Assembly: GCA_902702965.1 (NCBI GenBank)
Contig: CACRXP010000193.1
Span: forward strand, 756,071-820,070
Length of the DNA: 64,000 nucleotides
Direction: 5' to 3'
DNA from: Spirometra erinaceieuropaei
Lineage: Eukaryota > Platyhelminthes > Cestoda > Diphyllobothriidea > Diphyllobothriidae
Part shown: positions 53,801 to 64,000 of the stretch, one piece after another
Position numbering within the stretch: position 1 is the first letter of the stretch
How the letters are laid out: each line of letters begins with the position of its first letter
Notes under the pieces: generated by a model
The model's database searches: none
What the model saw: only the letters and a program-made list of their open reading frames with translations
What the model was told of the DNA's origin: nothing
Translations under genes and position numbers: made by a program

Positions 53801-56227
53801 CGCCTGTCTATCCACTTCAGACCCTGTTCGTCTGCGTGGTTTGTTTTTGCTTAATGTGGAAGTGGTTAGTGTAAAGACACCTGACATTTACCTGGGCTTT
53901 TCTTACACCCATTTATTTAGCAAATTAACAGCCTACGGTTGCCGAAAAGTGGCGTTTTCTTCAAAAAAGAGCGTTTCTTACTCGTTATCCGTTCGACTAT
54001 GGGTTTCTGCTGCAGTTTCCACGTTTATTCCCACATTTAGTCGCATTATAGCGCACACCTTGCAGATTGTCCTTGACAGTGCCCTCCACACTCTTGATTG
54101 GCTTCTTCATTCTAGAATGTGGTTTCCTACATTTTCGGCCAATTACTGCGATTTTCACGGATTTCCCGTCAATTTTTCCGCTTTACGCTTGGCACCAGCG
54201 ATCTCTCGAAGTACTTGCTCACGTAAACAACCGCTGTGCTTTTGGTCGCCTTGGCTACCCTTCTAACCCTCTTCCTCCTCTTTAGCAGTCGCATCCGTGG
54301 GCTCCACCCCTAAAATTCCTATGATCACCATTCCCGTATTGCAGGTATCTTTGTTTCTCTGCCAGTGTGGCTGCACAGTCATTCATCGCCGTCACTTCTA
54401 AGTCGGTTTTCGAGATGGTGTGTTGAACTGAGACCCAAACAGAGCTCAATGAGAGGCATGAATTAGTGATCGATAATTGTGGCATTTTTGCTGCCGGTGG
54501 TCTTTAGCTGACTCCCAGTCATCCGAACTTGCCTTGGGACCAATACGAAAAGCCGACATCCATGTAGTTAGCAAATAAAGCACGGTGTCTAGCTGTGTCC
54601 AGAATTGACCTTTTCTAAGAAGACGGACAAGTATCGGGTAGAAAACACCGGTGGTGGACACACGGCGCTGGTCCAAAGAAGTCGAGAACGCGCGTAAATA
54701 GGAGCTTTGGTGGGGATCCGTTGTTACTGCAGAAGACGGAAAAGTGCTCGCCTTTAGATGAACGCGGCATTATCTCCAGAAGCTGGTCAGTCGTCCTCCT
54801 TCTAGGCTTTGCATGGAGTGAGAGGTATCGAAATCAGCACGTTCCGACTGCGAATACCGACAGGAGAGTGACGACAGACGCAACCGTAAAACCCCTCGTG
54901 GAAGGCTTGAGAGGTGTGATCTTGGAACCCCGTCCAAGATGTTGCATTGGACGTTATACAGCAGTAGACTGAGTCGAGAGAGCGGATGTACAGGTTTGAA
55001 AAATCAGACGAGAAGATCCTAGCGACGCTCACTAGCCACGTTCTTTTTACTCGAGCTCCTAGGCGCTGATCGCCCACGAAGTTTGACAATTTCTTGATGC
55101 GAATGAAAGTGTCGCGCCAAACGATGTATACGCCGCCCGAGAAAATAGAAACTAAACCTTAAAGGAGCCGCCTGCTGTATGCTGTAGTAGACTAGGTGGG
55201 CATCATAAGTGGTATTTGACATAGACCAAAACCTCTTCCACGATTCACTTCTGACATTGTTTTCGTTTTTGCTCCGAATGGATTAACAGTCAACGTTCCC
55301 CGCGTTAATCAATCTTCCCCACTCTGTTTCTTTTGAGACAGATGCTGAAAAAAGAGCACCCTGTCATTCGTGAAGCCACGAACCCGGTCTGCTTCCTAGG
55401 CATCACTGTAATTCCGGGAATTCTGGTGTCGCCTTTATGACTGCGTCTTTCTGTTCAATAAGCTGAAGCTGAGGTCTTGTCACTACGACAATTTCATGCG
55501 GCTGCTCACCCCTCCTCCGGCGTCGTCTATAAACCGGTTCTGGCAAGGTCACGGGATTATGGACATCCAACACTGCAGGTGGTCTTACGCTAAATACCGG
55601 CGGAATAAGGATTAGGGATATGGGGGCTACCGTCAGGTTTTAAGTTAGGACACGGCAGTATATACTCCGCATGACATTTGGCCCAAAACCACCTGTAGCT
55701 CAGGGGGTACCTATACCCGTGTTCAACACCGTTCTGCTAAGCGGGGTTGTTATTTTCCAGTGATACAACTTACACGCCGCATCGTTTGCGGAAGCGTCAT
55801 AAGTCGGCACAATTTCGCCACCAGGCATGGCCGTTTTTCCCTGAAAACAAGCTAAGTCAACCTCATTAAATTTACTGATTCGCCTGATGCAAATGCGAAG
55901 TTTGGAGGACCTCCTTACTAATGAGCGCCCCGAAATCACGAGCGTTGGCATGAGTAGGCAGACACTAGATTTGTTAATGGTGAATTTATGTGACACTGTT
56001 AAGAAATAACCGCTTAAACGAACACCAGCTGTAAAATCTTCCGTAAGGCAAACCATAAGGACATCCCACGACTATAACATGTGTCCAAAAAGCCAAACCG
56101 GAATAGGTGAGTGCGGGGACGAGAGTCGGAATTTCAGTAGTAAAAAAATAATGTAAAAACGAAGTGTGTAACAGAAGATCAAAAAAGTCTGCAACGCAGA
56201 CAAAATGCATAAGATTTGTGAAATATA
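53801..56227. other. Intergenic region between Merlin remnant and MCM9 3' end
   Basis: A plus-strand ORF of 165 codons (53769-54266) and a minus ORF of 118 codons (55700-56056) show no domain or low-complexity pattern. It presumably includes the MCM9 3' UTR near 56228. Confidence 0.4.
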
Positions 56228-57496
56228 TCAAAAGTCGATGTCAAAGTTTATGTTCGAGAGTGACCATTCATCGGGCAGCAATTTGCCAAAGCCGGCAGAT
56301 GTTCGTATCAGCGACTGGTGCTTCGAGGTCAGTGCCGAAGCAGCGTTTATCTCACTGTCTTCCTTAGAAAGATGCAGGGGTCTGGAAGCCCTGTCATCGT
56401 CCATCGGATCTCCTAATTCCAAATGTGGGTCTGCTGTCGACGGCACATCGGAATGTTCAGTGCGCGACGTTTTGGGTGGTAGGAGACGATCATCTTCTTT
56501 AGGCTGGAAATGAAAGCTCGAGAGTTTGCGATGTACTCTCTCAGATAGGATTCGGTCCTCCCCGGCTCTTCGTGGAACAGGTCGTGTCAGAAGGGAATCC
56601 TCACTTATTCGGCTATCTGGTCGGTCACTGCTGACAACCGCAGTGATTTCGGTCAAGGCCAGTTGCTCTGGCGAGGATGGCAGTTGCCGGTTTGGTACAA
56701 TGGAGCCTCCGGGATAGGAAGGTGGGGCATCCAAGCGCCTGCGGGTTCTTTCCTCATTGTCATTGTAGGTGGTGGCCGGGCTAGAGTTGGGGGAAAGGTG
56801 GGTGTGTACGCTGGGGCCGGACTGAGAATGGGGAGCTTCTGCTAGTCCACACATACTAACCCGGTCGAATTTCGTGTTATTCAGTGTGGTCCGAAAATGT
56901 GGATAGGAAGTGTTTTTGACAGACCTGGGAGCCGTATCTTTGGCTATGTTTGTGGAGTTCGAAAACATGTCACTTTCAATATCGTTTAAAAACGAAGGCA
57001 GTAAGTTCCCGAGATCAAAGTCGGCGGCCGAAACAGCGACCCCAGTGTCAGTAGTGTCTCCGGTTGATGCCTTGAGAGACTCTTTGCATAGTGGGGTAGT
57101 GGAAGTAGCCGCCTGAGGTGACAGCGGTACGGGTGAGAAATTGATGGTTTTCAAGTCGAGAAGCTGGGTGGATGAGAAGACGGGTGGACGGGAGATGGCA
57201 TCGTCCAATGAAGTATCAAGTAAAGAGACAGTGGTGCTCATTTCGAAATCTTCAGGCGGTCCGGTCACGACGCTCTCCCCTCCGGCATCATCAGCGCTGC
57301 ATCCCAGGTCTTTTTCAGATAAATCTAACTTCAAAAGTATGACGCGCTTCACTTCTTCAAAACTGTAGTTCATGCCATCGCACCTCACCACATTCTCTGG
57401 GCCAACCGCTCCACCCTCAAATATGATACTGGACGCGCAGGGGCCGAATATGGATTGGAAGGAGCACTCCATAAGCCATACGGCCACCACCGAATC
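56228..57496 (-). CDS. MCM9: MCM9, terminal exon: lid end and divergent tail
   Basis: Acceptor CTTTGAAG ending at 57497 on the minus strand, stop at 56228. It starts DSVVAVWLMECSFQSIFGP, continuing the lid helix (MCM9: [21 protein letters not shown]), then NYSFEEVKRVILLKLDLSEK, comparable to the MCM9 helix with ILEKLEL. The remaining 350 residues are Ser/Pro/Asp-rich and unstructured, ending in an acidic/hydrophobic WSLSNINFDIDF. The long unstructured tail is a family habit; its sequence shares nothing I recognise. Confidence 0.85.
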   Translation of the reverse strand, partial: DSVVAVWLMECSFQSIFGPCASSIIFEGGAVGPENVVRCDGMNYSFEEVKRVILLKLDLSEKDLGCSADDAGGESVVTGPPEDFEMSTTVSLLDTSLDDAISRPPVFSSTQLLDLKTINFSPVPLSPQAATSTTPLCKESLKASTGDTTDTGVAVSAADFDLGNLLPSFLNDIESDMFSNSTNIAKDTAPRSVKNTSYPHFRTTLNNTKFDRVSMCGLAEAPHSQSGPSVHTHLSPNSSPATTYNDNEERTRRRLDAPPSYPGGSIVPNRQLPSSPEQLALTEITAVVSSDRPDSRISEDSLLTRPVPRRAGEDRILSERVHRKLSSFHFQPKEDDRLLPPKTSRTEHSDVPSTADPHLELGDPMDDDRASRPLHLSKEDSEINAASALTSKHQSLIRTSAGFGKLLPDEWSLSNINFDIDF

Positions 57497-60261
57497 CTTC
57501 AAAGAAAAAAAGGACCAACTTGATTCATGAGAAAGCAGACGTTAGCATTACTGACAAGGACAGAGTGCATTCGTTTTATAACGCATTCGTACGAACAGTC
57601 CTCTCCTTCCTAGAATGCTATTCCATATTTGTAAAAGTCTGTTTACTTGAAGCCTCCATCCTATGGCATTCACGGGCTCCAGGCTGAGAAGCTGTGAACG
57701 GTATGCTATGTGTGTGGAAGGTGCATTTAAAACTCGGCATCAACTGGTCACTTGAGAATCATACTTCGTTCCCAGAGTATGCTCTGCATTTATTCTGGCC
57801 GCACTGTGTCGACGACTCATGTCTGCCGAGGAAGATTACTGGAGGATTTTGGGCCCGCACTCTTTTATTGTATAATGTCAGATGTTGTCGCATCGCACAG
57901 GAGCGACGGTCGCGCGTTTGTTGAAATGGTCCATCAACCTTGTCTGTGGTTAGAGAAGATCTCAGAGCGAACTTGTCATATTCGTTGTTGCAGATCAACA
58001 GAGTGTGGAAGCAAAACGCGCGACAGTCGTGCTTGAAGCCGCGTGAAGTACGTGAATGCCGGAGATGACAGTGAGGGAGACTCGTACCACCGTGAACAGG
58101 GTAAACTAAGTAACAGAACTGCCCCAGAAAATCGACTACAGCCCGGTTAAAACAAGGCCAAAAAAACTCCGTGCCGCATCCTAAACCAACAATGGTGCCA
58201 ATAATGCAGAATTAAACAGAAAGTTTATGATAATGCTTACAGATGCCGAATAGCCGGGAAGCACCCAATACCACTAACGAAAATACGACGGCACAGTGTT
58301 TCAAGTAAAGACCATTGTAAGCGTAAGGGACGTGCAGATAAACGGTCGGTATTGACGACGAAGTAGTTCGGAATTCTATGGTGTCGTAAAAGTCGCAGTC
58401 ATGCATACTCCCTCCTTACTCTCTATCATCATCTTCCTATAACTTGCGTACATACTGGCGGATTAAATCATTGTTCAAAAGATGGCTGTAGTGTCTGTCA
58501 GTTTGAAGCACAGGGCCTCCATGCATTACCCGGCTGTTTCGCACACGCAAAAGGAGAAAATTTACCTCAACAACAGTAGAATGACGGGCCATCAGTCTGG
58601 CGTGAGCCTGTGTTAGGCGAACCAGGCTCTCTAGAAGACGCAGTGTGGTCCTGCCTGCAAGTGCCTGGTCCTTGTCAGCACCGCAAAGATCTCTAAGTGC
58701 TCTCCGTCGCAGTTCATAGTAGCGCTGCAGAAGGACAGCTGACCCGGAAGAGAGGGTGGGACGAAACTCGCTTCGGACCCAGGCAATGTATACTCGAAGC
58801 AGATCGGTGGACCAGTGAACCCGGCAGCGCGTCTTGAAAAAAAGACCAGTAACAACAGACAATGTCTAAGGGTTCTGCAAAGAGGCGGGAGGACAGTGGT
58901 TCCAGACTCGAAGTTAAATTGACCTAGAAATCGGTCACTTACTATGAGGCTTAACGTCAGTCCAGGGACTAACACTAGAGGGCTATACATTCACACCAGA
59001 GCACAGAATAAGTCATGCTAAAAGCGGAGATGTTTACAAAAGGGACCCAGTGACTAATAGATACCTCACTAAGGCTCGACAACTTCTTTTTCGAAAATGC
59101 ATTTCTAAGTCGTCCGACGCGAACACCAGGATCACCCACTAGGGTACTTGGTTCAGGCCAGAAAACCAGGTTAGGACTATAAAACCGGGAAAGCGCAAGT
59201 GCGGACAACAAAGAGAACAGAGCGGAAAGCAGAAGAAACGTTTGGTAGATAAATGATAATGACAATGATGTGATGGCTCATGTCGCCACTCATCCTAATC
59301 TCCCTTACCCTCGTGTGGATTAAGTGGGTAGGCTAGTTAGAAAGGTGACAAGGGCGAGCAATGCGCGACGTCGCCGGTGCAAAAACACTATAGAATCGAT
59401 AGTTTCCAAAAACTACAATGAGGACAACTGTTTTCTTGGACGCGTTCGAGGTTATTAAAAAAAGCAATTCCAGCAGAATGCGTACGTGAACAGTCTTATA
59501 AGGGAGAAAATGGCTATTTAACCAGTGCAATTGGGTAACGAATTTGTCCTCTCGGCTACGGCACCACCAGAGCATACCATACATACACCACTTATCTGCG
59601 GAGGGTAAGAGCAAGTGAAATTGTTCACTTTTGCCTTGATCTCCACTACATTGTCAGTATATGGCAAATTAAAATACAGGTCCTAAACATACTGGTCGGG
59701 ATTCGTTCTCAGAGGATAAACCAAGAATGAAGTCTGCGACTGAGGCATCCCAAGTTTCGGACCTGATCGGATCAGACAACCGCCAGACAAGATCAAAGCG
59801 ACTCAGCAGCGGAGTGGGCAAACCGAGATCATCGGAAGTCGAGGCAGTGGCTGCGGCAACGACCGAACAACGGCAATTGAGACGCGCCAGGAGACCTGCC
59901 TTGGCGAGGCTCACAGTCTGCTGCTCCATGGCCTCGAGCACAGCAGCCCGATCGGCGCCGCGCAAGCTGCCGAACTCGTCGATGGCACAGAGACCACCGT
60001 CAGCGAGTACCAGTGCGCCCGCTTCGAGCGCCCAGCCGGAAGAGTCGCGTATGGCAGCCGCTGTCAGGCCAGCAGCTGTAGTGCCTGTGGCCGCAGTCAG
60101 AATGGCCCGTCCGGCAAGTCGGCAGGAAGCGCGCAGGAGAGCAGACTTCGCCGTGCCCGGTTCGCCCACGAGCAGGAGATGCAGACTACCCCGCACGCGA
60201 AACCTCTCTAGAGCAGTCGTCTCCGAGGCCCGGCCTTCATTGTTTTCCTTGTTTTTCTGGT
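56228..60261 (-). CDS. MCM9: MCM9-like helicase, last three exons, 5' part missing
   Basis: The exons (minus strand) are 60261-59693, 58832-58566 and 57496-56228, joined by GT-AG introns in matching phases, giving 700 or so codons. The protein is an MCM-family AAA+ ATPase. Family function, known from other animals, is a hexamer with MCM8 acting in homologous recombination and interstrand crosslink repair. The MCM9 assignment rests on SETWDASVADFILG after the SRFD motif, on WSTDLLRVYIAWV, and on TTLRLLESLVRLTQAHARLM, which follow MCM9 more closely than MCM2-8. Exons for the N-terminal OB-fold lie at higher coordinates and were not found. The gene converges on the ANKRD homologue. Confidence 0.85.
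57497..58565. other. MCM9 intron
   Basis: Intronic on the minus strand, donor GTAAAT at 58565. No repeats recognised. ORFs here are below 95 codons. Confidence 0.55.
58566..58832 (-). CDS. MCM9: MCM9, C-terminal lid exon
   Basis: Acceptor TTTTCAAG (58833-58834), donor GTAAAT. It encodes TRCRVHWSTDLLRVYIAWVR, then PTLSSGSAVLLQRYYELRRR and RTTLRLLESLVRLTQAHARL ending RHSTVVE. This is the all-helical lid of the MCM AAA+ domain with the sensor-2 arginine region (GRTTLRLLES). Exact phase 0 at both ends. Confidence 0.9.
58833..59692. other. MCM9 intron
   Basis: 860 nt, no repeats recognised. The donor at its 5' end (minus strand) is GTATGT at 59692. Confidence 0.55.
59693..60261 (-). CDS. MCM9: MCM9, AAA+ core exon
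   Basis: Acceptor TTTTAG (60262-60263), donor GTATGT. It encodes RVRGSLHLLLVGEPGTAKSA (Walker A: GEPGTAKS), GTTAAGLTAAAIRDSSGW (helix-2 insert), EAGALVLADGGLCAIDEFGS (Walker B: CAIDEF), EAMEQQTVSLAKAGLLARLN (pre-sensor-1 hairpin) and PTPLLSRFDLVWRL (arginine finger SRFD). Between the Walker B region and SRFD, the usual AxNP sensor-1 motif reads AAATASTSDD and the loop is about nine residues shorter than in vertebrate MCM9. Walker A has Glu for Asp and Ala for the usual small residue. Confidence 0.88.
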
Positions 60262-60812
60262 CTAAAATAATACCAGAACCCTATTTGGTCTAATTTGCCC
60301 TCAAGACCAGTGGTGCTGTCACTGTCATGCCAATAATAGTCATTTATGATTCACCATCAACAGCCCTAGATATGAATTTTGGAATGAAATTAGTACGAGT
60401 CTAGACAGTACCTGTAGTAAACAATTCCGTAAACGGTTTAATAGACTTTGTGAGAAAGAACATAAAGCACAGTGAACGATGACAGTGCGGCAACAGCCTT
60501 AAATCTGACGTGGTACAATATAGACTGAGGTGGATTAGTGTGTGTTTTTGGTCGTTTTCATTCGAGCTAATTAAACTGCCCGTTGAATACAGTATAGTTA
60601 AAAAGCTCCGTCTTATCTTAGTCACACATGCCTGTTAAATTCTGCCTATAGAATGGGAATTCATTGCCCATAAACGACACCTACCCACAATGTGAGACTA
60701 TCCAACATCAAGAAGTCAGATATAACCAAGGAACCCACAATGCGAGTGGCATGGTCCAAAGAACCAGGGCCCGCGTTGGGGGGTAAGCGATTGCCCCCAC
60801 GAGCCCCTGAGC

Positions 60813-60848
60813 ATTATTATTATTATTACTATTATTATTATTATTATT
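60813..60848 (+). repeat. (ATT)n microsatellite
   Basis: About 12 tandem ATT units with one interruption (ACT). Confidence 0.95.
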
Positions 60849-61049
60849 CATACTGTCATTATGATGGAGGGAAGAGGAGGAGGGCAGCTCACTCGTCGTA
60901 AACGACAATGGCGATCTCCACCAGGTTGTTTATGGTTTTGATGATGGTTCAGAGGCTTTGACGGCAGGAGTCGTGGCGGTAGTCCGACCCCTGGACTCTA
61001 GCTGGGCAGGAACGAAGAATTGGCAATGCACACGTTAGGTTAATATTTA

Positions 61050-61935
61050 GATGAGGCCGGTTAGACATAAACGTCCTCTCGTTGGTTTGTCTACTTCTGA
61101 ACGTTGACGTAACGTAGCTTTTCTGGTTAAAATGCTGTAGATAATTGTCCTCAGCATAGAGTCCAAGTTGTTACTATCATTATGTTGCATATGAAAATGT
61201 AAAATAAAGTCAACGCGAGCCCTAAACGTACGTTGCCAGTGAGGATGTGCGCGGACAGGTGGAGCGCTATCAACACTGTTCCTCGACATTCCAAACTCTT
61301 CGTGTCGCCGCTTCGCCTTGGCCCCTGTATTCATTCGGCTTCGAAGGTTGAAGTTCCATTTTTCACGACAGCTCGTCAGATCTGTCGATCCTATGAAAGA
61401 GACTCTCAGGAAGCCTGCTTGATGCCTACGCATTCAAATGAACATTTTGAGGTGTCCGTCCACTATTACTTCTGTCCTATTCCGGCACTTGGTCTTCAGG
61501 ACCACCCGATGACGGCTCGAGATGTAAGTAGCTGTGTCCCGTTGTGTACCCTAACAGAGTACCCATGTTTACTCGACGTAGGGCCGCCTAGTCGATACTA
61601 CCACCCTGTATGCACTTAGTTTGACATTGATTGCGCGACTCTGCCCTATACTGCCAAAGGCCTGAGTGGCTTTAGAGATTCTGGTGGCCGTTTTGTCACT
61701 GACGGTCGCGTTCCAAGAAACCACGCTTCAGGTCAGGTGTTTGCTGCACAGTAACGATGCAATGATCGCTAAAATGGACTTCGTTGTTGGGCGAATTGGT
61801 GCATTTTTGGCTGATCACCAAAGTCATTTTTGATGATCAGCTGAACGGTTCTGTCTGCAGGCGAAGAGGTTCACGTACCGCTGCATCTCTGCCTCCGCTG
61901 ACACAGTGAACATTCAGTCATCAGCAAAAATATGC
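61050..61935 (-). mobile_element. RTE-like LINE 3' fragment, heavily decayed, minus strand
   Basis: On the minus strand near 61918-61930 the frame reads FADD, followed by VSAEAEMQRYVNLFACRQ (from the GDMQRSMDLFAAAC block of the family). Near 61660-61720 is TATRISKATQAFG (from ARRISKASQAFG). Near 61255-61285 is HPHWQRTFRARVDFILHFHM, a broken C2H2 finger (CPRCQRTFRARIGLVGHLRM) with the cysteines lost. Same family as 17890-20400 and 24830-28220. Confidence 0.6.
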
Positions 61936-62189
61936 TGTATATATTGATCTCGGTGACGTATATTGATCAAATCAGATTCGTCGCTGCCACTGGAAAGAGG
62001 CTGAATGACTTAATAATCACGATATCCCGCTGAATATACTTCGCCGGTAATTATCACGCAAAAAAATATAGCATACGCCACGCCAAGTAGGCCTGATAGC
62101 GCAGGCACTACCACGGTGATAGAAAGCTCATATAAGAAACGCGCCGATGGACCTGGTAGACACTTTTGCTTCGCTCCTTTCGGCACCCA
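61936..62189. other. Unassigned spacer
   Basis: A/T-rich at the start. Near 62090-62110 GCCTGATAGCGCAGGCACTA could be a tRNA-like A box, but nothing follows to support it. Confidence 0.3.
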
Positions 62190-62880
62190 GCCTCCATCTG
62201 TGGCAACACGAAGTCGTGCTCAGCGAGGCGGACACACTCCGGTAACTGGCAGGACAAATTGGATACGGGTGTCCGGCGTGTGTGCCTTCACACCCGGCAG
62301 CCTCTGAACTAACCTCTAGTCCCCTGCTCCACCCTCATAAAAAAAGTTACGGAGAGAGCAGTAGGCGGCAAAGGCTAACCCGGGTCGTCTTCCCACCGAA
62401 CAAAGGTTGTGAAGCGACGTGGAATGTGGCAGCCGTCTGTGGGGACTGAGCGGCCTTACTTAGAGATAGCACTACTTACCCCCTCATGGGGGGAAGCTAG
62501 GAAAGGCGCCCTAAAAATTGCTGGCTAAGCATTCCGTCGGCAAGCTAACCGTGGCTTGTTGAAGCAAACAACGAAACAACAATCACTACCGTCTGCATCC
62601 TTGGGCTCTCCCACATGCCTCCTGGGAAGCTCGTTCCCTTTTATATAATCTGATTGCAAGAAAGGCAGAAAGGACAGCCTGGGTTGTTCGCGTTTCGTAT
62701 CGACTTTGCTGTGAAGCTAGTCAATGGGAGCATTATCACGAGGGTGTGTGAACGCGTGACACACAGTATGCAACGACTTCTCCACTCTGAATCACTGCGC
62801 CCAATCTCGCTGCCAGTTGGGCGATAGGTCCGAACTGGCTGTTCGTGCATGCTATGGGTATTGAAGCCAATGCTGAGGTA
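62190..62880 (+). mobile_element. Possible 5' region of the RTE-like LINE
   Basis: GTGTCCGGCGTGTGTGCC, GTAGGCGGCAAAGGCTAACC and CTACTTACCCCCTCATGGGG are phrases I associate with the 5' region of this cestode LINE family. From about 62600 a decayed reading (PGKLVPFYII, LQERQKG) could be the start of the endonuclease (WNVRSLLDNPRSNRPERR). This is partly memory of the family and not demonstrable within the window. Confidence 0.3.
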
Positions 62881-62904
62881 CGCTTACTCATGATAAGCCA
62901 GTAA

Positions 62905-63160
62905 ATTTCTTGCTATTATAAACCTGACACGACCGAAATTGACATAATATGCTAAAAGCCGTGACTTGAAATGATACCTCTCGAAGTGTGAACTCGGTCT
63001 TCCCTTGGAACAAACACCAGATGGTTAGCCAATCGAGCTTAGTTGAACCTCACACATCTGCAAGATTCGAGCCTCTGTTTGGAACACGTTAGACGTCGAT
63101 TTTATATCACTTCGGCCTCCGCATCCCGGATCATCCTCGGCTAGCTTACCACGAGGAGGT
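62905..63160 (+). repeat. Repeat also present, interrupted, at 28240-29530
   Basis: See 28240-28370: TTGCTATTATAAACCTGACA, GTGACTTGAAATG and CACGTTAGACGTCGATTTTA recur there in the same order, separated by a CR1-like LINE. It has no coding capacity. Confidence 0.5.
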
Positions 63161-64000
63161 CACAGAGACATGGGTGGAAAAACGTGTGGGGTAGATCTGG
63201 CTCGGACTCAGTGCTTAATTTCCGAACTATAAAAAAGCAAACGCGCTTTCAAACTCACGCGACGCATTAACAATCATGGTCTCAATGGTTGTCAGCTGAC
63301 AGGATAAGTCGATCCCTTTCAGGACTGAGGATAAAGCTACAATGCCCCCCCCCTCTGCAGACTGGCTTATGAAGGGTTACGAATTTGGTCGCACGCAAGA
63401 CGTGTAAATGGACCATTTAGCTTCGTCAGCCAATGCGCCTACACTCATCTACTACTACCTTGACTTCGTTCTGTCACCGGAAAGCGGCGGTTGTAGTTGG
63501 AGAAAGCGGCATAGATACATTTCCCTTACCGAAACCCCGTTGACGCTTAAGTTGCTGGTGAGCCCTCGAGGCAGTGATGGTCCTCGTCGCCTGGACGATC
63601 TGATGCTGAGACCAGTAGGACCAGTCTCCTTAGGATTCGTAAAGAACTTAAGAGGAAAACCTGGTTCATAATTTGGTTAGTTTACTTCCTACCCAGATTA
63701 TTTCAACTGGACACGACAATCAATCAATCCGAACAAGATTAGTTGACGACCTACGTAGCCAATAGATCTGCAGATATTTACGGCAGATAAAGCAGCCACG
63801 CCTGATAACACAGTATCCTTTATTCAAGGACTGGAGGCCTGGCCTGATAACGAAAGTGAGGTTTTGCACAATCGGAGAAAATATGCTCCGGCAAAACAGT
63901 GGAAAGTGAGTTAACAATCACGAGCTGTGCGCATGACTTCCCAGTCTATGAAGATGGGTAGAAGAAACAACCACTCGAAACTTCAGACTTCCAATAAACC
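63161..64000. other. Unassigned sequence to the window end
   Basis: An 87-codon plus-strand ORF (63408-63671) and a 65-codon minus ORF show no motif. A poly-C run lies near 63343-63352. MCM9 upstream exons were looked for on the minus strand and not found. Confidence 0.4.

Noticed and set aside
59727..60293. 188-codon plus-strand ORF, Arg/Ala/Ser-rich
   Set aside because: Antisense of the GC-rich MCM9 ATPase exon, whose minus-strand reading carries the conserved motifs.
60262..64000. Upstream MCM9 exons on the minus strand
   Set aside because: Looked for the OB-fold and GGxxR blocks preceding the Walker A exon and found no convincing match, so none is annotated.

Overview
The window is animal nuclear DNA, gene-poor and rich in repeats. 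It most likely comes from a flatworm, probably a diphyllobothriid-type tapeworm. This rests on spliced genes with GT-AG introns up to about 8 kb and on a mixture of decayed non-LTR retrotransposons (CR1-like, and RTE-like with C2H2 fingers at the C-terminus), Penelope-like elements and a Merlin DNA transposon. The RTE-like family resembles cestode repeats I know of, but the species is an inference. There are no bacterial operons, CRISPR arrays or rRNA genes, and I saw no intact tRNA gene.

Only two host genes can be supported, and they converge. On the plus strand, 20665-48702 holds 13 exons of an ANKRD11/ANKRD12-family nuclear cofactor: ankyrin repeats near the start, a low-complexity His/Ser/Thr-rich middle, and the conserved C-terminal domain ending in a stop at 48702. 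About 1,296 codons are visible and all 12 exon junctions agree in phase. The first exon or exons are not identified. On the minus strand, 60261 down to 56228 holds the last three exons of MCM9: the AAA+ core, the C-terminal helicase lid, and a divergent acidic/Ser-rich tail. Its upstream exons lie at higher coordinates and were not found.

Layout: 1-7200 is a pile of LINE fragments with one nested insertion and an unrelated hairpin. 7225-7400 is a tRNA-derived SINE. 8840-9620 is a decayed DUF4806-like reading frame. 9620-13080 is unassigned. 13084-14077 is the first copy of a long-arm foldback transposon. 14440-15719 is a Penelope-like RT fragment that appears twice, head to head, around an 806-base assembly gap. 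17120-20400 is a short repeat followed by an RTE-like LINE that stops just before the first visible ANKRD exon. The ANKRD introns then carry a second and third foldback copy, two RTE/CR1 LINE clusters, a nearly complete CR1-like LINE (33955-37330), an interstitial telomere-like tract (37580-37866), a Penelope remnant, tRNA-like SINE heads and a compound trinucleotide array. Between the two genes lie a CR1-like LINE (49980-51560) and a dead Merlin transposase (52935-53800). Right of MCM9 are further RTE-like LINE pieces.

No new multi-gene system is visible. The observations most worth pursuing are the three-copy foldback family with 374-bp arms and mariner-like ends, one of which carries a nested element with an 8-bp target duplication; the palindrome around the assembly gap; and an MCM9 whose ATPase core lacks the usual sensor-1 Asn-Pro segment.
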